A model generated the notes under the pieces. It was not told the origin of the DNA. It was given only the letters and a program-made list of their open reading frames with translations, and made no database searches. A program made the translations under genes and the position numbers. Below, piece by piece: positions 1-11,748 of a stretch of DNA of 64,000 nucleotides. The stretch comes from Paragyromitra xinjiangensis (Eukaryota; Ascomycota; Pezizomycetes; Pezizales; Discinaceae), in NCBI GenBank assembly GCA_038503065.1, contig JBCAMK010000003.1, positions 1,984,001 through 2,048,000 of the forward strand, read 5' to 3'. The stretch's first letter is position 1, and each line of letters opens with the position of its first letter.

Positions 1-973
1 CGCCAACCGGCTTCCGAATTTTCTTGCTTCGAGGTACTGGGATAAAAGCTTGAAGACGGACTTGATGGTGTTCGAGTAAATTATTGATGCCTGCCGCGGT
101 ATGCGCATCCAAAAGCCCTAAGTATTGCCCAGACTCCAAGTAAACCATTGCAGTCTTCAGTGAACTATGACATCGAAGTGTCAGTGGTGTGAGAGCGGTT
201 ATATCATGATTCGCTGAGCTTGCGATTGTTGAATCTTGGATCTGTAGGGGTGCTGGGGATCAGTTTCCAAAGACTTGTCTATTCCACAGAGACTTGTTAG
301 AGGCGGGAGACACTTACCATCCCGAAACAAATATCAGGTTCATTAACGGTCACACCTCCCATATGTGTATCTTCATCGCCATCCACTAGCACTGCTTTAT
401 TGTCACAAGGGTTGCGCCATTAAGATCATCATAGAGTACTAACTTGGTGTTTCAGATATCTCCATGGGAGAGTTTACATGTGGGCTATCTTGTGAGAATG
501 ATAGCGGTTCAATCACTAGATGAGAGTATGCATTCAGTAGGCGTTTCGGTTAGATAGGAAACATTGAAACTTGTATATCTCGTACATGTAGGTGCCAATA
601 GACTCTCGTCGCCGCTGACTGTCTCTTGACACCACGAGGTGTGTCCGTAGTCCAAGGTTGGTGTACAGCGGGAGTTTGGGCTCGGGGAAGGCGATGCACG
701 GTCATAGCTGTAACTCGGAGAAACAATGCTTGTGCAGGGCGCGAGGAAGGTTGTGGGTGAACCTGAAGAGCTATCTTCAAAGCTAGATTCTCTAGACCGT
801 TTATTTGGGTGAGTCTGAGCTGATACTTGAAGACATAGCTTAGGTTGAAGTGTTTCTTCGATATCCCATATCGAACGCTTACGCGAGACCGGTGATTCGG
901 TTAGACTCCTGGTTATCGGTGAAATCCCCAATACATCCTTCCTAGGCCTCTGAAGCTGCTCAGACCTGTTCAT
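1..973 (-). CDS. SNF2-family helicase, 5' part (runs off the left edge)
   Basis: Only the N-terminal part lies in the window. Exons proposed: 973..517, 394..318 and 241..1, the last open to the edge. The first exon encodes a Ser/Pro-rich, low-complexity head (SPSYSYDRASPSPSPNSRCTP). The second ends in CFGM directly before a GTAAGT donor, and the third holds YLGLLDAHTAAGINNLLEHH. The complete SNF2 gene at 29174 has the same order: SPSPS-rich head, ELCFGM at a phase-0 intron, then LHLGVLDVRTAEVLSNIFG. The ATPase itself lies outside the window, so the assignment rests on this homology. The start at 973 is the second in-frame ATG; an ATG at 1066 would add a hydrophobic stretch absent from the other copy. 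The first intron's borders are the weakest. It lies head-to-head with the NLR at 1733. Confidence 0.72.
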
Positions 974-1170
974 TGGGGTGTGGTTGGTGTTTGAATCTTC
1001 CCAAGCTGAAACTAAAGTAATTGCAAGTACATACTTGAAAAGTGTGTAGCAAAGTATGTAGGCCATGCGAAAACGAGGGGGCCGTGAGCTCAAAACTCTA
1101 CGTAAATTTTATAAGACGTGTCCCGCCCCCACACGTGATCCCAACTCAGGTGTACAGGTACACAGAATTC

Positions 1171-1287
1171 TACTCGTAATTGACTGACGTTTGTGCACTG
1201 GGCTGGGTCTGCATGCCATACAAAATCATAGGAAGTGTATAGGGCACGGGCCCAGCCCGGTGCACAAACGTCAGTCATTTACGAGTA
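1171..1287. mobile_element. Foldback MITE-like element with about 37-bp terminal inverted repeats
   Basis: The left arm 1171-1207 and right arm 1250-1287 are near-perfect reverse complements: both read TACTCGTAA then TGACTGACGTTTGTGCAC inward, with a few mismatches. A 42-bp loop separates them. The ends read TA-CTCG and CGAG-TA, compatible with a TA target duplication as in Tc1/mariner MITEs. There is no coding capacity. It sits inside the divergent promoter and could affect either gene. Confidence 0.7.
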
Positions 1288-1606
1288 CTACGAACGAGGC
1301 CAGCCAGGCTGAGTCTGCAGGACGGATGCGAGTCCTGACACTGAGGCTCAATTATGGCCAGTAAAAAAATGTGACGATCAACCTAAACATCAGTGGCTCT
1401 GTTACATCAGTCAATAACCCTTCCTGCGGCCTCGGCTCGACCCCGCTCGCCGCAATGGAGAAAATATGGTATGGGGCAGTGCCGAATCTTCGAATCCGGG
1501 TTGGGCAAATGTGGTGCGCACATACTTGACACCTATCGATCACCTAAACGATAGCTGCCTAGAGCATGCTACATAAAAGCTAAGCTATAGTACCGAGTCG
1601 GTAAAC

Positions 1607-1628
1607 GAGGCTCTGGGTTACTGAAGCT
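1607..1628 (+). promoter_or_regulatory. Upstream motif shared by both NLR genes (copy 1)
   Basis: GAGGCTCT, a 7-bp spacer and TGAAGCT end 104 bp before the NLR start at 1733. The second NLR has GAGGCTCT, a 6-bp spacer and TGAAGCT ending 97 bp before its start (28925 down to 28905). It could be a regulatory site or residual homology of the leader. Confidence 0.4.
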
Positions 1629-1732
1629 CATTCTACTCTTCTTTCATAGAAGGCACTATCCTAGGTTCACTGATCCAGCACAAAGTTCAATCTCTTGCGA
1701 AGTCCCAAAGACCCTGACGAACCTAAGACTAA

Positions 1733-4700
1733 ATGTCTATTATTCAAGCATTTGATGAAGCCTTAATCCGCTTCAAGAAAGATCTCACCGATAAGGAGAA
1801 ATTGGATTTCGCGGTCACCTCTATTGAAGACGTCTATGCTGAAGCGAAAAAGATACAAGAGAAACAAGCTGTTAGAGGTTCACTTCGCAACATGCGACGG
1901 ATGCAGCCGTACTTGAATGGGCTTACACAATTTGCTACGGTCATCGAAGTCTTCGTACAAGCTAAACCTGAGATAATGGCTTTCGTATGGGTTAGTGGCC
2001 CGAAATCCCTGAGAGATAGGATATTTAGTCACCCGTGAACTAATTCGCTATTCCTAGGGTCCGACAAAGTTCTTACTCCAGGTATGTTGGCTACATCATG
2101 GCTTTTGACAACACCTCTCCTAGCGTCCTACTTGGTTACAGAAGCCAATATCAATTCCTTCACCCTGCCAGAAAGTTGGATATTGTCTTTCGGGAGTCTC
2201 CAATATCCAGAGAGCCCGCAAACACTCCTAGCATGACTAGCGATATAATTTGACACTATGCTTGTTTCCACCAATCATTTCCGTTTTTCATTTAGCAAAT
2301 TACGCTATTTGTGAAACCTTCTAACCATTTCCTACTTTAGATTGCAAGCAACTTCACCAAAAGTTTCGACACGTTGCTTGATGCATTTCAGAAGATCGGT
2401 GAAAATCTTCCGCGCTTCGTCAAGTACGCAGACATTTTCCATGACAACCCTCAGATGCAGCAAGTTATCAGTCTCATCTATGAAGATATCTTGAATTTTC
2501 ATCGATCTACTCTAAAGTTCTTTAGAATGAAAGGTAATTCCCTCTGCAATGTCAATAATCTGATTGATTGCATGGGTGCTAATGAAGTTGATATCATTCA
2601 TTGCATTAATAGCATGGAGGCAAATGTTTATATCACTTTGGCGAACCTTTGAAGATAGTTTCGGCGTGATCTTGAATAATCTTAACCGGCATAAAGATCT
2701 CATTGATAATGAAGCTACAGCAGCACATATTTCTGCTGCCTATGAAGATCGGAAAGCGGCGCTTCTAGAGGACCAACGAAGGCAAAAGAATCGGGATAGA
2801 GAGTGTATTCGAGAACTAAGAGCGTGGCTGGCACCAACTTGTTACGAGGTTGAGGAATTAAATTGTCGAGATATCAGGAACCAGTATCCTAACACAGGAA
2901 ATTGGCTTCTTGGAGATGATAAATTCAAGGCCTGGTTGGATCCTAGAGCCGTGATGAACGGTTTTTCATTTCTATGGTTGACAGGAATCCCCGGTTCGGG
3001 TAACTATCTCTAAAATTCCTAGATAGGACATCTGACTAACGCCGGGCCTTACGAGCAAGGAAAAACGATTTTAACATCCCTGGTTATCGATTACACCAAG
3101 TCCTCTAGACAGGTGACAGACTCAGTAGTATTCGCCTTTCTCAAAAGCGGGAACGACAAACAAAACACCTTTGCAGCGATAATGCGAACGTTGATCTTTC
3201 AGCTATTGCTTGAAAACGAGATTTTATTGCATGACATACACGAGAAGTACGCATCAAGTAACTTCAGTTCTCCTAATTCTCGAGAGACACTAGAGGATAT
3301 TTTACAGACAATGCTTGGAAACATCGGGGTTACCTATTTCATAATTGATGGTCTTGATGAAATTGAACCTGTCGAGAGCAAGAAATTACTTTCGAGTTTG
3401 CTCTCAATCCAATCAAAAAACGACAATGTCAAAATCTTCCTTAGTAGCCGAAACGAAGTAGATATCTCGAGGACCTTATCAAAGGTTCCGCAGATCAAAA
3501 TCGGGGAAGCAAATAAAGAAGATATCACGACATACACATCTATTGAAGGGAAACAGTTGGTTGGAAGGTTTGGCTTTAACGATAGTGACGATGCTCGCAA
3601 GGAGATTGATGGAATGCTTACGCTAGTGGCAAGCCGTGCACAAGGTATATCCTATTTTTTCGCTCAAACTTTATGCTCGAAGAGCTTACCGATCTGTAAC
3701 AGGGATGTTTCTATGGGTGCGTTTAGTCATCTATAACCTAATGCAGCAGACGACTTTGGAGGAGCTTGAGCACGCAGTTGAAAATCTACCCGAGGGATTA
3801 GAAGAAGCGTGAGTTGAACGAATAGTCCTTATCAAATGGTTTATGATATTCTGACGGCTTTGAATTAGTTACGGTCGAATCTTAAAAAGGATAGACGTTA
3901 AATTAGGCCCGAATGAACGAAATCAGGCTAGGCGTATCCTAGAATGGGTTGTCTGCGCGAACCGTCCATTGACTCTGAGAGAGATCGAGTTCGCACTCAC
4001 CATTCGAGTAGGCGATAGATGCTTTGTTAAAAAAAGGAGATTGCTGAGAAAATTGGATGAACTGTGTGGGCCTATTGTGGAGGTTCAGAAAAATGGGGTT
4101 GTTGGTTTCGTACACTTTTCAGCCAAAGAGTAATCAAAACCCCCCACTTAGAACTTATTTCCCATGCTAAATATATCTAGATATCTCATCAATGACTATA
4201 GCGGGCCTTTTATCCACGAACCGACCGCACACCATAACATTGCCCAGACTTGTGTCTCCTATCTATCGTTCACTTGCTTTGATGATACGTTAGATGATGG
4301 CCAGATCATTGACTGTATATACAACGGGGATTATTGCCTGGATTACTATGCGGAAACCAACTGGATTGAACACGTTAAGAATACCGGTGGATGCTCTGAC
4401 GATGATTTAAACGAACTGATTGAATTATTGAAATCCTTCATTGAACGGCGGCGGAATACAAGATACCAGCTTCTCGCTCCCTCGGAACCAGAGACGCAAG
4501 AATTCTCCGTCTTGCGGGTGCGGGACCCTAATTTATATGGAGTTCTGAATGGGCTTTACGTACATCAATCTCAAAAAGTTTACGAGAGCCTGTTACCTAG
4601 TAAGATCCCAGCAGCAACCCCGAAACAGACCTTTACTACAGTTCTTAGGCTTACTATGTTCAAAAAGACTCCAACGCCTGCATAGATCCACTCCGGCTCC

Positions 4701-7498
4701 GATCAGCAATAGACCGAGCCCGGGATGTTTTCGAGACCCATGTGCTTTCGTTGTTTTCAAAGGGGGAGGGAAACCGTTTAAACTCAGTACGAGAAATATA
4801 TGGGTCACATCTCTTCAAATGTCGCCAACAAACATGCCCTTATTTCCACAAGGGGTTTGAAACACTTAAAGATAGAGAGGCACATTCTCAAAAGCATAGC
4901 CGCGCATTCAAGTGCGGTAACGCAACATGCCAGTTCCACTCTTTCGGCTTCACAAGCGCTCAAGCCCTGGCAAAACACACCAGCGACCATCACAAAACTA
5001 TAACCAGCACTTTTCTAACTGAGCCTAATCCCGATGGTTTACCGGATGACATATCGGGATGCTTAGAAAATTATAGCGACTCGGCAGCGTTGACTCTCGA
5101 TTGCCTAAAAACGGATAACGCCATCTTACTAGAGAAACTATTGGATTTAAGCACAAGTGAAAATCTTCGGCAAGGAGGGCATACCTTGTTGGAACGCGCT
5201 GTCGTCAATGGTTCCGAAAGTTGCGTGCGACTACTTCTGCGACAAGGCGAAAATGTGCCCAATTCAGCTGTTTTTAGCGCAATAAATGGCTCTGCATCTA
5301 TCCTTGAACTTCTGATCGATAACGGAGCAGATTTGGCAGCAAGGAATGTGAATGGGGATAAGATTTTGCTGTATGCCGTGAAGTCTAAGGCGCATATATC
5401 TGTAAAGCTGCTATTGGAGAGGGGAGTAGATGTGGCAGAAACGGACACTTCAGCAGAAACACCTTTGGGCGTAGCTTGGAGGATGGGACTTTGGACCATC
5501 GCACGGATGCTATTAGACTACGGAGCCCCTGAACCCAGGGCCGATGACGCCCGAAACGCAGGCCTACTTCTCGCGGTTAAGGCAGGGAACGAGACCATGG
5601 TTCGACTTCTGTTGGAAAAAGGGACCGATACACATACTCAAAAGAAGGCCTTAACATCCGCGCTGAAAAACCGGCGATGGCTAGGAGATATTAAGAGCAG
5701 AGAAGGAATTGTTCGATCGTTAGTAGAGTATGAAGCACCGGTGGATCAGGGCTTAATATTGGTTACCGCTATACAGAAAGGATGGGATACTGTAATCCAG
5801 CTACCGGTTTTTTCCAGTGATGAATCATTATATATGGCTCTGGCCGCAGCTATAAAGATGGGGGAAGTAGCGACGGTTCGATCGATACTGAAGGGCGAAT
5901 CTGGCATTTCGAGTAGGCGGGTGCCTCCCATCCTGGATATGGCGATAAAGCGCGCCCATGAGAAAATTGTCGAAGCATTTGTGGAACACGGGGTGGAGGT
6001 GGAGATGGAACGGGAAAACATCCTGGGCATCGCCATACAGAACAAGTGGGAAACGGTGGCCCGGCTACTGCTTGAGAAAAACATTATAGATTTCGGATGG
6101 AAGGATGGCCGCTCGATAAGCCTCGCCTTAATCGCATCGCAAACAAACTCCGAAATGCTGTTATTCTTGGCAGCGCACGATCTATCGCGACATATGACTC
6201 TACTAAGAGCTACAGTACTCGGAAAAGATGGAGAAGCGACGGTTCGATCGATATTGGATAATGGATTTGATACCTCGAGTGGGTGGGTGTCCTCCCTCCT
6301 GGATATAGCGATAAAGAACAGCGAAGGGGGAATTGTCCAAGCTTTTGTAGAATACGGAGTGGGGGCAGAGTCGCCGGAAAAGATCCTGGGCATTGCTATA
6401 CGGAATGAGTGGAAAACGGTGGCTCGGCTGCTGCTTGAGAAATACACCATAAATTTTGCGTGGCGCCTAGACCGCTACGAGGTAAGCCTCGCTACAACCG
6501 CATTGCAAACGAGAGATGAGATGTCCTTATTCTTATCTCATCACGATCCGTCACGATATATGGCTCTTTTGAGGGCTGTGAGGGAGGGGGAAGAAGCAAC
6601 GGTTCGGTCGATATTGAAGAACGGATTCGATGTCTCGAGGGAGGATGGGTCCGAGCTCCTGTATATTGCAGCGAGAAGTGAAAAGGAGGGGATTATCCAA
6701 GTCTTTGCGGAATACAAGGTGCAGCCGGAAATGGCTCTGAGCCTTGCCATACGGAACAAGTGGGAACCCGCTGTCCGAATACTACTCGCGAATAACACTG
6801 TAGATCTCAGGCGGGCACTAGGCTACGGAGAAACGATTATGGAAATTGCGGTACGGACGGGGCACGAAGGGATACTACAACGTTTATCCGATTACGAGTT
6901 GTCAACATATACGACTCTAGTGGGATCTCACAGGGAAGAAAAGAGGGCAGCGGTCCTGCCGATGTTGGAGAAAGAATTCAGATCTGGTGCCTTAGTTAGA
7001 GATGGAAGGGGGGATCGATTCCTGATAAGTGCACTAGGTGGCGAGGATGAAGGAGTTGTCCTAGCCTTACTGAAATATGGAGCATGGACACAGCCAGAAA
7101 GAGTTTTATGTGTCGCTATGCGGAAGAGTTGGGATGAAGTGATTCGAGCGACGCTCGATGAAAATGTAGCAAGGTTCGGCTATTTAGACCGGAAATGGAA
7201 GGATGAATCTGGTGACACCCTCCTCGAACTCGCGGCAGCAACGGGGCAAGGAGGGGTAATGCGGCGTCTTCTTCAAACATATTTACCGGAAGCCGACCTT
7301 CTGATAGAGGATAAAATTAGAAGGGGAGCTCTCCGGAAGGCTATCATTAATGATCAGGAGCTCATGGTTCAATTGCTATTAGAGAATGGCGTGGATTTAG
7401 AGAATGATTTTGGATCTGAAGTATTGAGTTTTGCATCGAACTACAAAATTATTCAGAAACTAGTGGAATATGGCGCAAAAATCTCAGATAGTATTTAA
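1733..7498 (+). CDS. NLR-like protein: DUF7708-NACHT-C2H2 pair-ankyrin repeats, 1680 aa
   Basis: Nine exons give an unbroken frame: 1733-1990, 2058-2081, 2341-2533, 2613-2999, 3060-3644, 3703-3808, 3869-4129, 4181-4559, 4649-7498. Domains in order: a DUF7708-like N-terminus (about residues 60-230, with FVW-GPTKFLLQ formed across a 24-nt exon), then a NACHT with Walker A GIPGSGKT (about 282-290, split by an intron at G|GKT) and Walker B FIIDGLDE. A helical/winged-helix region follows (YLSFTCF). Two C2H2 fingers of C-x4-C...H-x3-H type lie at about 787-848, then ankyrin-type repeats to the end (LLERGVDVAETDTSAETPLG). Fungal NACHT proteins act in self/non-self recognition and cell death (family knowledge); the ligand here is unknown. 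The donors at 4560 and 4130 are the weaker ones. The protein appears intact. Its partner is the divergent SNF2 gene. Confidence 0.9.
5871..6900 (+). repeat. Higher-order ankyrin repeat, about 121-aa unit, three copies
   Basis: Within the NLR, blocks beginning near 5871, 6237 and 6597 repeat with periods of 366 and 360 bp. Each starts with an ATVRSIL motif (from the DNA string CGACGGTTCG or CAACGGTTCG), then LDMAIK or LDIAIK or LYIAAR, a VEYGV-like turn, and LGIAIQNKWETVARLLLEK or a close variant. Similarity is visible at DNA level, suggesting recent intragenic duplication of several ankyrin motifs as a block. Confidence 0.8.
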
Positions 7499-10400
7499 AC
7501 ATGGCATATAGAAAAGACGATAGGGTTTGAGCTGCATATATTATTAGATTTCTCTTAAACGTGTTTTGTATTCAAAATTATGTAGAGTTTAAAAGCTAGG
7601 GATATTCATCGCGTGGGAAAATTTAGGAAGTGAATTAATTGAAAAAGGCTATTTCTATGCATGGGCTCCAAGAGAGCACAAAACGCTGTTTATGTTCTGA
7701 TCCAAAGGATGTCAATCTCCAAACGGGTCGGCCTGTTTGTAAGTAGGATCACTTTTGGTTGGCCCATTTGTATTAAACCTGCTTTAATGACATACGAGCT
7801 GGAACCTATACCCCAGTATTAAGCTTAGGTTTAACCGAATATCTACCTGTAGTTCTTCAATATATAGGCACAGGATACTGTTCCATTAGAGTCTCCCAAC
7901 GATATAGGAAACTAAGCACCTCTAAGTACTCTATTTCAATAGTCACCATCATTGTTATTCATTTCCGTACCCTCCCTCATCCTGTGGCGAAAAAGTCCAG
8001 CGCAAAGTTACGAAAGAACATGAGTCTTGAACACCAAATATAAAGCTAGTACCACCTTAGGTATAGAAACAAAAGCGCTAATGATTAAGTGATCTTGCTC
8101 TAGATCTAAGCTAGCTCCCTACAGTTAGTAAGGTCCGTGCTACCTTAAACCACTAACACCCCGTCCCAGCCGATACCATTTAGTTACTGCGATGGTCATA
8201 AACGAATCCCCTCCGCGAATCAGCAAACTATGAGTATATAGCTTGAGGCTCCGCTATATAAAATGAAGAGGAATATTAGTTGATGAGCAGAGAGATTGGG
8301 TAATCATTCCCAGAGCCAGAAACCTATTATACATACAAATACTTCTCAGAATGTTCAGTATGCTTGCCTTATCGTGATCAAGATCAAAAAATCACCTAAA
8401 TTCCTGTCGCCTCTAAGAGTGTGAGTTGCTAGAACCAAGTAAAGGAGTCAGTGGTGGGTAAAAGACTAGCTTATGTGTGCACGTAGGAAATAATGAAAAG
8501 GTACGGGGGGACATATATACCTTGTTTAAGTTTATACGCTGCATGTAGACATTCATTCTATATGCGTTGGGCTATAGAGCATAGTGCTGGGCGAAAGCAG
8601 GCTCAATCGCGGCTTCCAAATGCTCGAGCATTATGTGCAATTATTCACATCTTCTTACAGAAGAATACCGAGTGAGAACAGGCATCAGCTCCTGGATCCA
8701 GCATCGCGGGGTACGTAAATGGGAAATCTATCTATCAACATCGCGGGGTGATCTTCGTGGGAGTGTGGTCTTCTTAGGTTATAAAATAGCCTTGAACTCA
8801 AAATAATCCAACGTATACTTCTGAGCCGAGGCGTATCGTGAATACTCATATCAGCTTCGTTAATGCTATTCCACTGCTTCCAGTTGACACAAGCTTATCG
8901 TGCACCCGTCCAAAAGTGCCAACATGGTAGTTCCGGTGCAAAGGAAAAGAGCTTCTGTTATATACTGATAGCTATACCCCTAGCATACAATCTCGCAACC
9001 TTCCTCTGGTGACCTTTGAGACCTTTGACTGCTACTCCACGTCGAGGACATCTAAATTTTCCCATGTATATGCAACCATTCTTAACTTTGTATTCTATGT
9101 TTGATCACATGTATAAGCACGTAGTATCTAAAGCCATTCCCCTTGGATTGCCATTCTTGCGTTCGTAAAGCTCGCACATGCACAAGCAGCACGGGAAATT
9201 CCTTCTCCCCGGACTACCAACACCAGACAAGTATACTCGATCTTACCAAGCTCGCAAGGGTACTAGCTTTAGTCTGCAGGATATAAAGCCTCCATACTTT
9301 ATATCGTTCGCACTTCATAAGCTTAAAGGAGTAACTGCAGGAGTTTTCGTCCCAAGCATCAAGCATCACCTATTAGTGATCTGAAATATTTGCTGCCATA
9401 AGTCAAGAAGGGTTGGATGCGTGTGTGGATTATCGATCGATCAATCAACCAGAGAGGTTCTAACCTTAATCGTAGGTCACCTTCGGTCACGGGGTATCTC
9501 TGATCACGGAGCATCCTAGTTACGAAATACTTTTGATCATGATGGCGCAGACCAGATCACACAAATTTTGTCACACAAACTCTGTCATACATATACATTC
9601 ATAGATGCACATATACATACAAAACTAGCGAGAAACACAAAAGCCAACTAAGAAACCGCCGGTAAATCGCCCTTTAAACTATTTTTTCTAGAAGGCGCAG
9701 TTAAGAAATGAAAGACCTTAAGGATCCTGAAACCAGCCTTTTTCTATGCACAAAGCAAGAAGCTTCGTTTCAGAACAGTTACACGAGGATTGCATAGAGC
9801 GGCCGAATCCCGTTAGCAAGATGACTTTGTGGCTGCGAAAGCTTACAGACCGATCCCTTTAGCTGCGCCTCAGGAAAAAGGACCCCACTCACGGTAGATC
9901 AATATTACCCAAAGTAAACCCATCGGTTTTTCCATCGAAAAGCTTGAAATATCTAGTGTGCAGACTACAGGGGTTAGGTGGTATTGTTACGCCCGAAGAA
10001 GCGAGACGAAGTCTATTTATGCGGGTACTGCAGTACCGTAGAAACTCGAAAAATTCGCTAGCGTCGGCGTCGACTTGGCAGTGTCAGGCGAGGGTGGCTT
10101 ATCGATCTTTTTTGTCAAGAACCAATAAAATCGCTGTAGTGGATGAGGGCAAGATGCTTTTTAGCGGAGGAGCACAATATTCGCTGGTGGTAGAGCTCAG
10201 TTCACCAACCAAAAGCAAAGGATCGCTACGCCACTGATACTAAGGTGACGCCGACGCTAGCGAATTTTTCGAGTTTCTACGGTAGTTGACCAGAGGTGCC
10301 TGAACGGCAACCTAATATTACCGGGATTCAGAGATCCGATTACAAGGATCACACGGCTAGACCCGGAATACCATGCATACAAGGTAGAAGATCTGATAAA

Positions 10401-10795
10401 AAAGGTTAGGGCGATACTGAGGGAAAGACCCAAAGCTTGGAGTATATTGAGGAAAAGTCTAAATAATGGTAACTAAAGAGAAACATCTAATGAAAAGGAA
10501 AGACATAGGCTCAAGGAAGACAGAAGAAATAAAAATTCAAGATATAATCATGACTAAGGGGAGACAAACCGTAAGCCACAAAGCCGATGTAATGCAATGC
10601 AAGTATAAAGAATGAAATCTAATCAAAAAAAGAACAAAAACGAAACCGCAGATTAATAAATAAAGATGGACTGAACGCCATGAGGCTTATCCTCTCTATA
10701 GTTTAAACGCCATTCAAGCATATTGGGACTAGCCCAGGGGTATCTCGTCGTCTAGTGAACTTCACCATACATTAGGGCCCAAAAGTTCGGTTACA
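7499..10795. other. Gene-poor stretch
   Basis: No ORF with domain character or plausible splicing was found. Short ORFs (for example near 8493 and 9178) look like chance. The one clear structure is the inverted repeat at 10034-10284. Confidence 0.6.
10034..10284. mobile_element. MITE-like element with perfect 38-bp inverted repeats
   Basis: Arm 10034-10071 (starting TACCGTAGAAACTCG) is the exact reverse complement of arm 10247-10284 (ending TTTCTACGGTA), with 175 bp between. The outer ends are TA on both sides, consistent with a TA-targeting element. The interior has no transposase. The 97-aa ORF overlapping it (9944-10237) is probably not a gene. Confidence 0.75.
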
Positions 10796-11748
10796 TCAGT
10801 AGCAGCCATCAGTGGTGGGCGGAGTAGACCAATGCTTAAGCATCTGGTTAACGGCATTTGTCCACTCTTGGGTGAGAACTGCGGCAAGTTGTGTTGCACT
10901 CGCGGCGTCGGGGGCCGCACCACCCCACATAGCAGGCTGGTAGGCAGTTTTGGTGGCATATTCGGAGATCATTTGGCTAAAATTCTTCATGTTAGCGTCC
11001 TCTTGTAAAACCTCGGGCGGAAATACGGCGAAGGATCGACTTACTCGTTCCTAAACTTCACCAGAAGGAGCCAAACAAAGTTCCAGCTCCTATTGCTGTT
11101 GGGATCATTGATGACTCTCCATTTGGCATTTTCGAGAAGCTCGGTACTGAACGGGTATTGCCTAGTCAAGCCTCGAAGCTCATTAAGGAAGTTGTTTGAG
11201 GCAACATAATAGTTCCAAGCTTCGGTCATAGGTGTTGAGTAGTCCACTGCACTCAGAGGTATAAGCACCTTCTCGATGCGACGGAGCTCAGTCAGGGTAT
11301 TGACACGGTGGGTGTGAAGCGTGTGCAACATCTGATTGACCTCAGTCTATAAAAACCGGATTAGGTTAGCTTCTTGTTGCATAAATCACTAATACAAATC
11401 TTATAGAGAGTTGTCTTAAGGGACATTAATTTTACTTACTTGAGAAACAGTTGAATTAGATCCATACGTAGCACCACTAGTTGAAGAAGGATATGAGTAG
11501 TCACTGGGAGAGCTAGAATAGTTGGACATCTCGGTAGAATTTGCTGATGCTTCAAGGCTTTCGTTGAATGATTTTGTTTGTGCTTCGAGAAGAGGATGAA
11601 ACTTAATTTGATAGTGAGGAGTTCCAACTGTTCTTGCAGCTGCTGAAGAAGAGGATTCAGAAGAAGTTGAAGGGGGAGTAGAAGCGGAATGATTCACTGG
11701 AGAGTCTGTTGGAAGTTGCTGTGAAGTTGAATTGGATGATGGGACCAT
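10796..11748 (-). CDS. Hypothetical protein, 263 aa, Ser/Thr-rich N-terminus
   Basis: Three exons join in frame: 11748..11440, 11346..11045, 10976..10796, all with GTAAGT donors. Residues 1-100 are Ser/Thr-rich and probably disordered (STPPSTSSESSSSAAART). The remainder looks helical: LTELRRIEKVLIPLSAVDY, then AWNYYVASNNFLNELRGLTR, and a C-terminal part ending TTDGCY. No signal peptide or membrane span is obvious. I do not recognise the family. Consistent phases across two introns support a real gene, although it sits alone in a gene-poor region. An alternative would be a small structural or regulatory protein of narrow distribution. Confidence 0.7.

Larger units (their letters stand above)
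974..1732. promoter_or_regulatory. Divergent intergenic region between SNF2 (-) and NLR (+)
   Basis: This 759-bp space must hold both promoters of the head-to-head pair. It contains a 117-bp foldback element (1171-1287) and a motif near the NLR start (1607-1628) that is also found before the second NLR. I see no convincing gene. The equivalent space in the second pair is 366 bp, so part of the difference is the inserted foldback. Confidence 0.6.

Noticed and set aside
1400..1545. Possible tRNA-like segment around TTCGAATCC.
   Set aside because: The flanking bases do not form a T-stem or acceptor stem. No tRNA was found in the window by eye.
1733..4741. The NLR at 1733 looked like a pseudogene of several broken ORFs.
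   Set aside because: Nine exons with valid splice sites and matching phases give a continuous 1680-aa protein, and the paralogue has the same structure.
9944..10237. 97-aa plus-strand ORF.
   Set aside because: It overlaps one arm and the interior of an inverted-repeat element and has no domain features.
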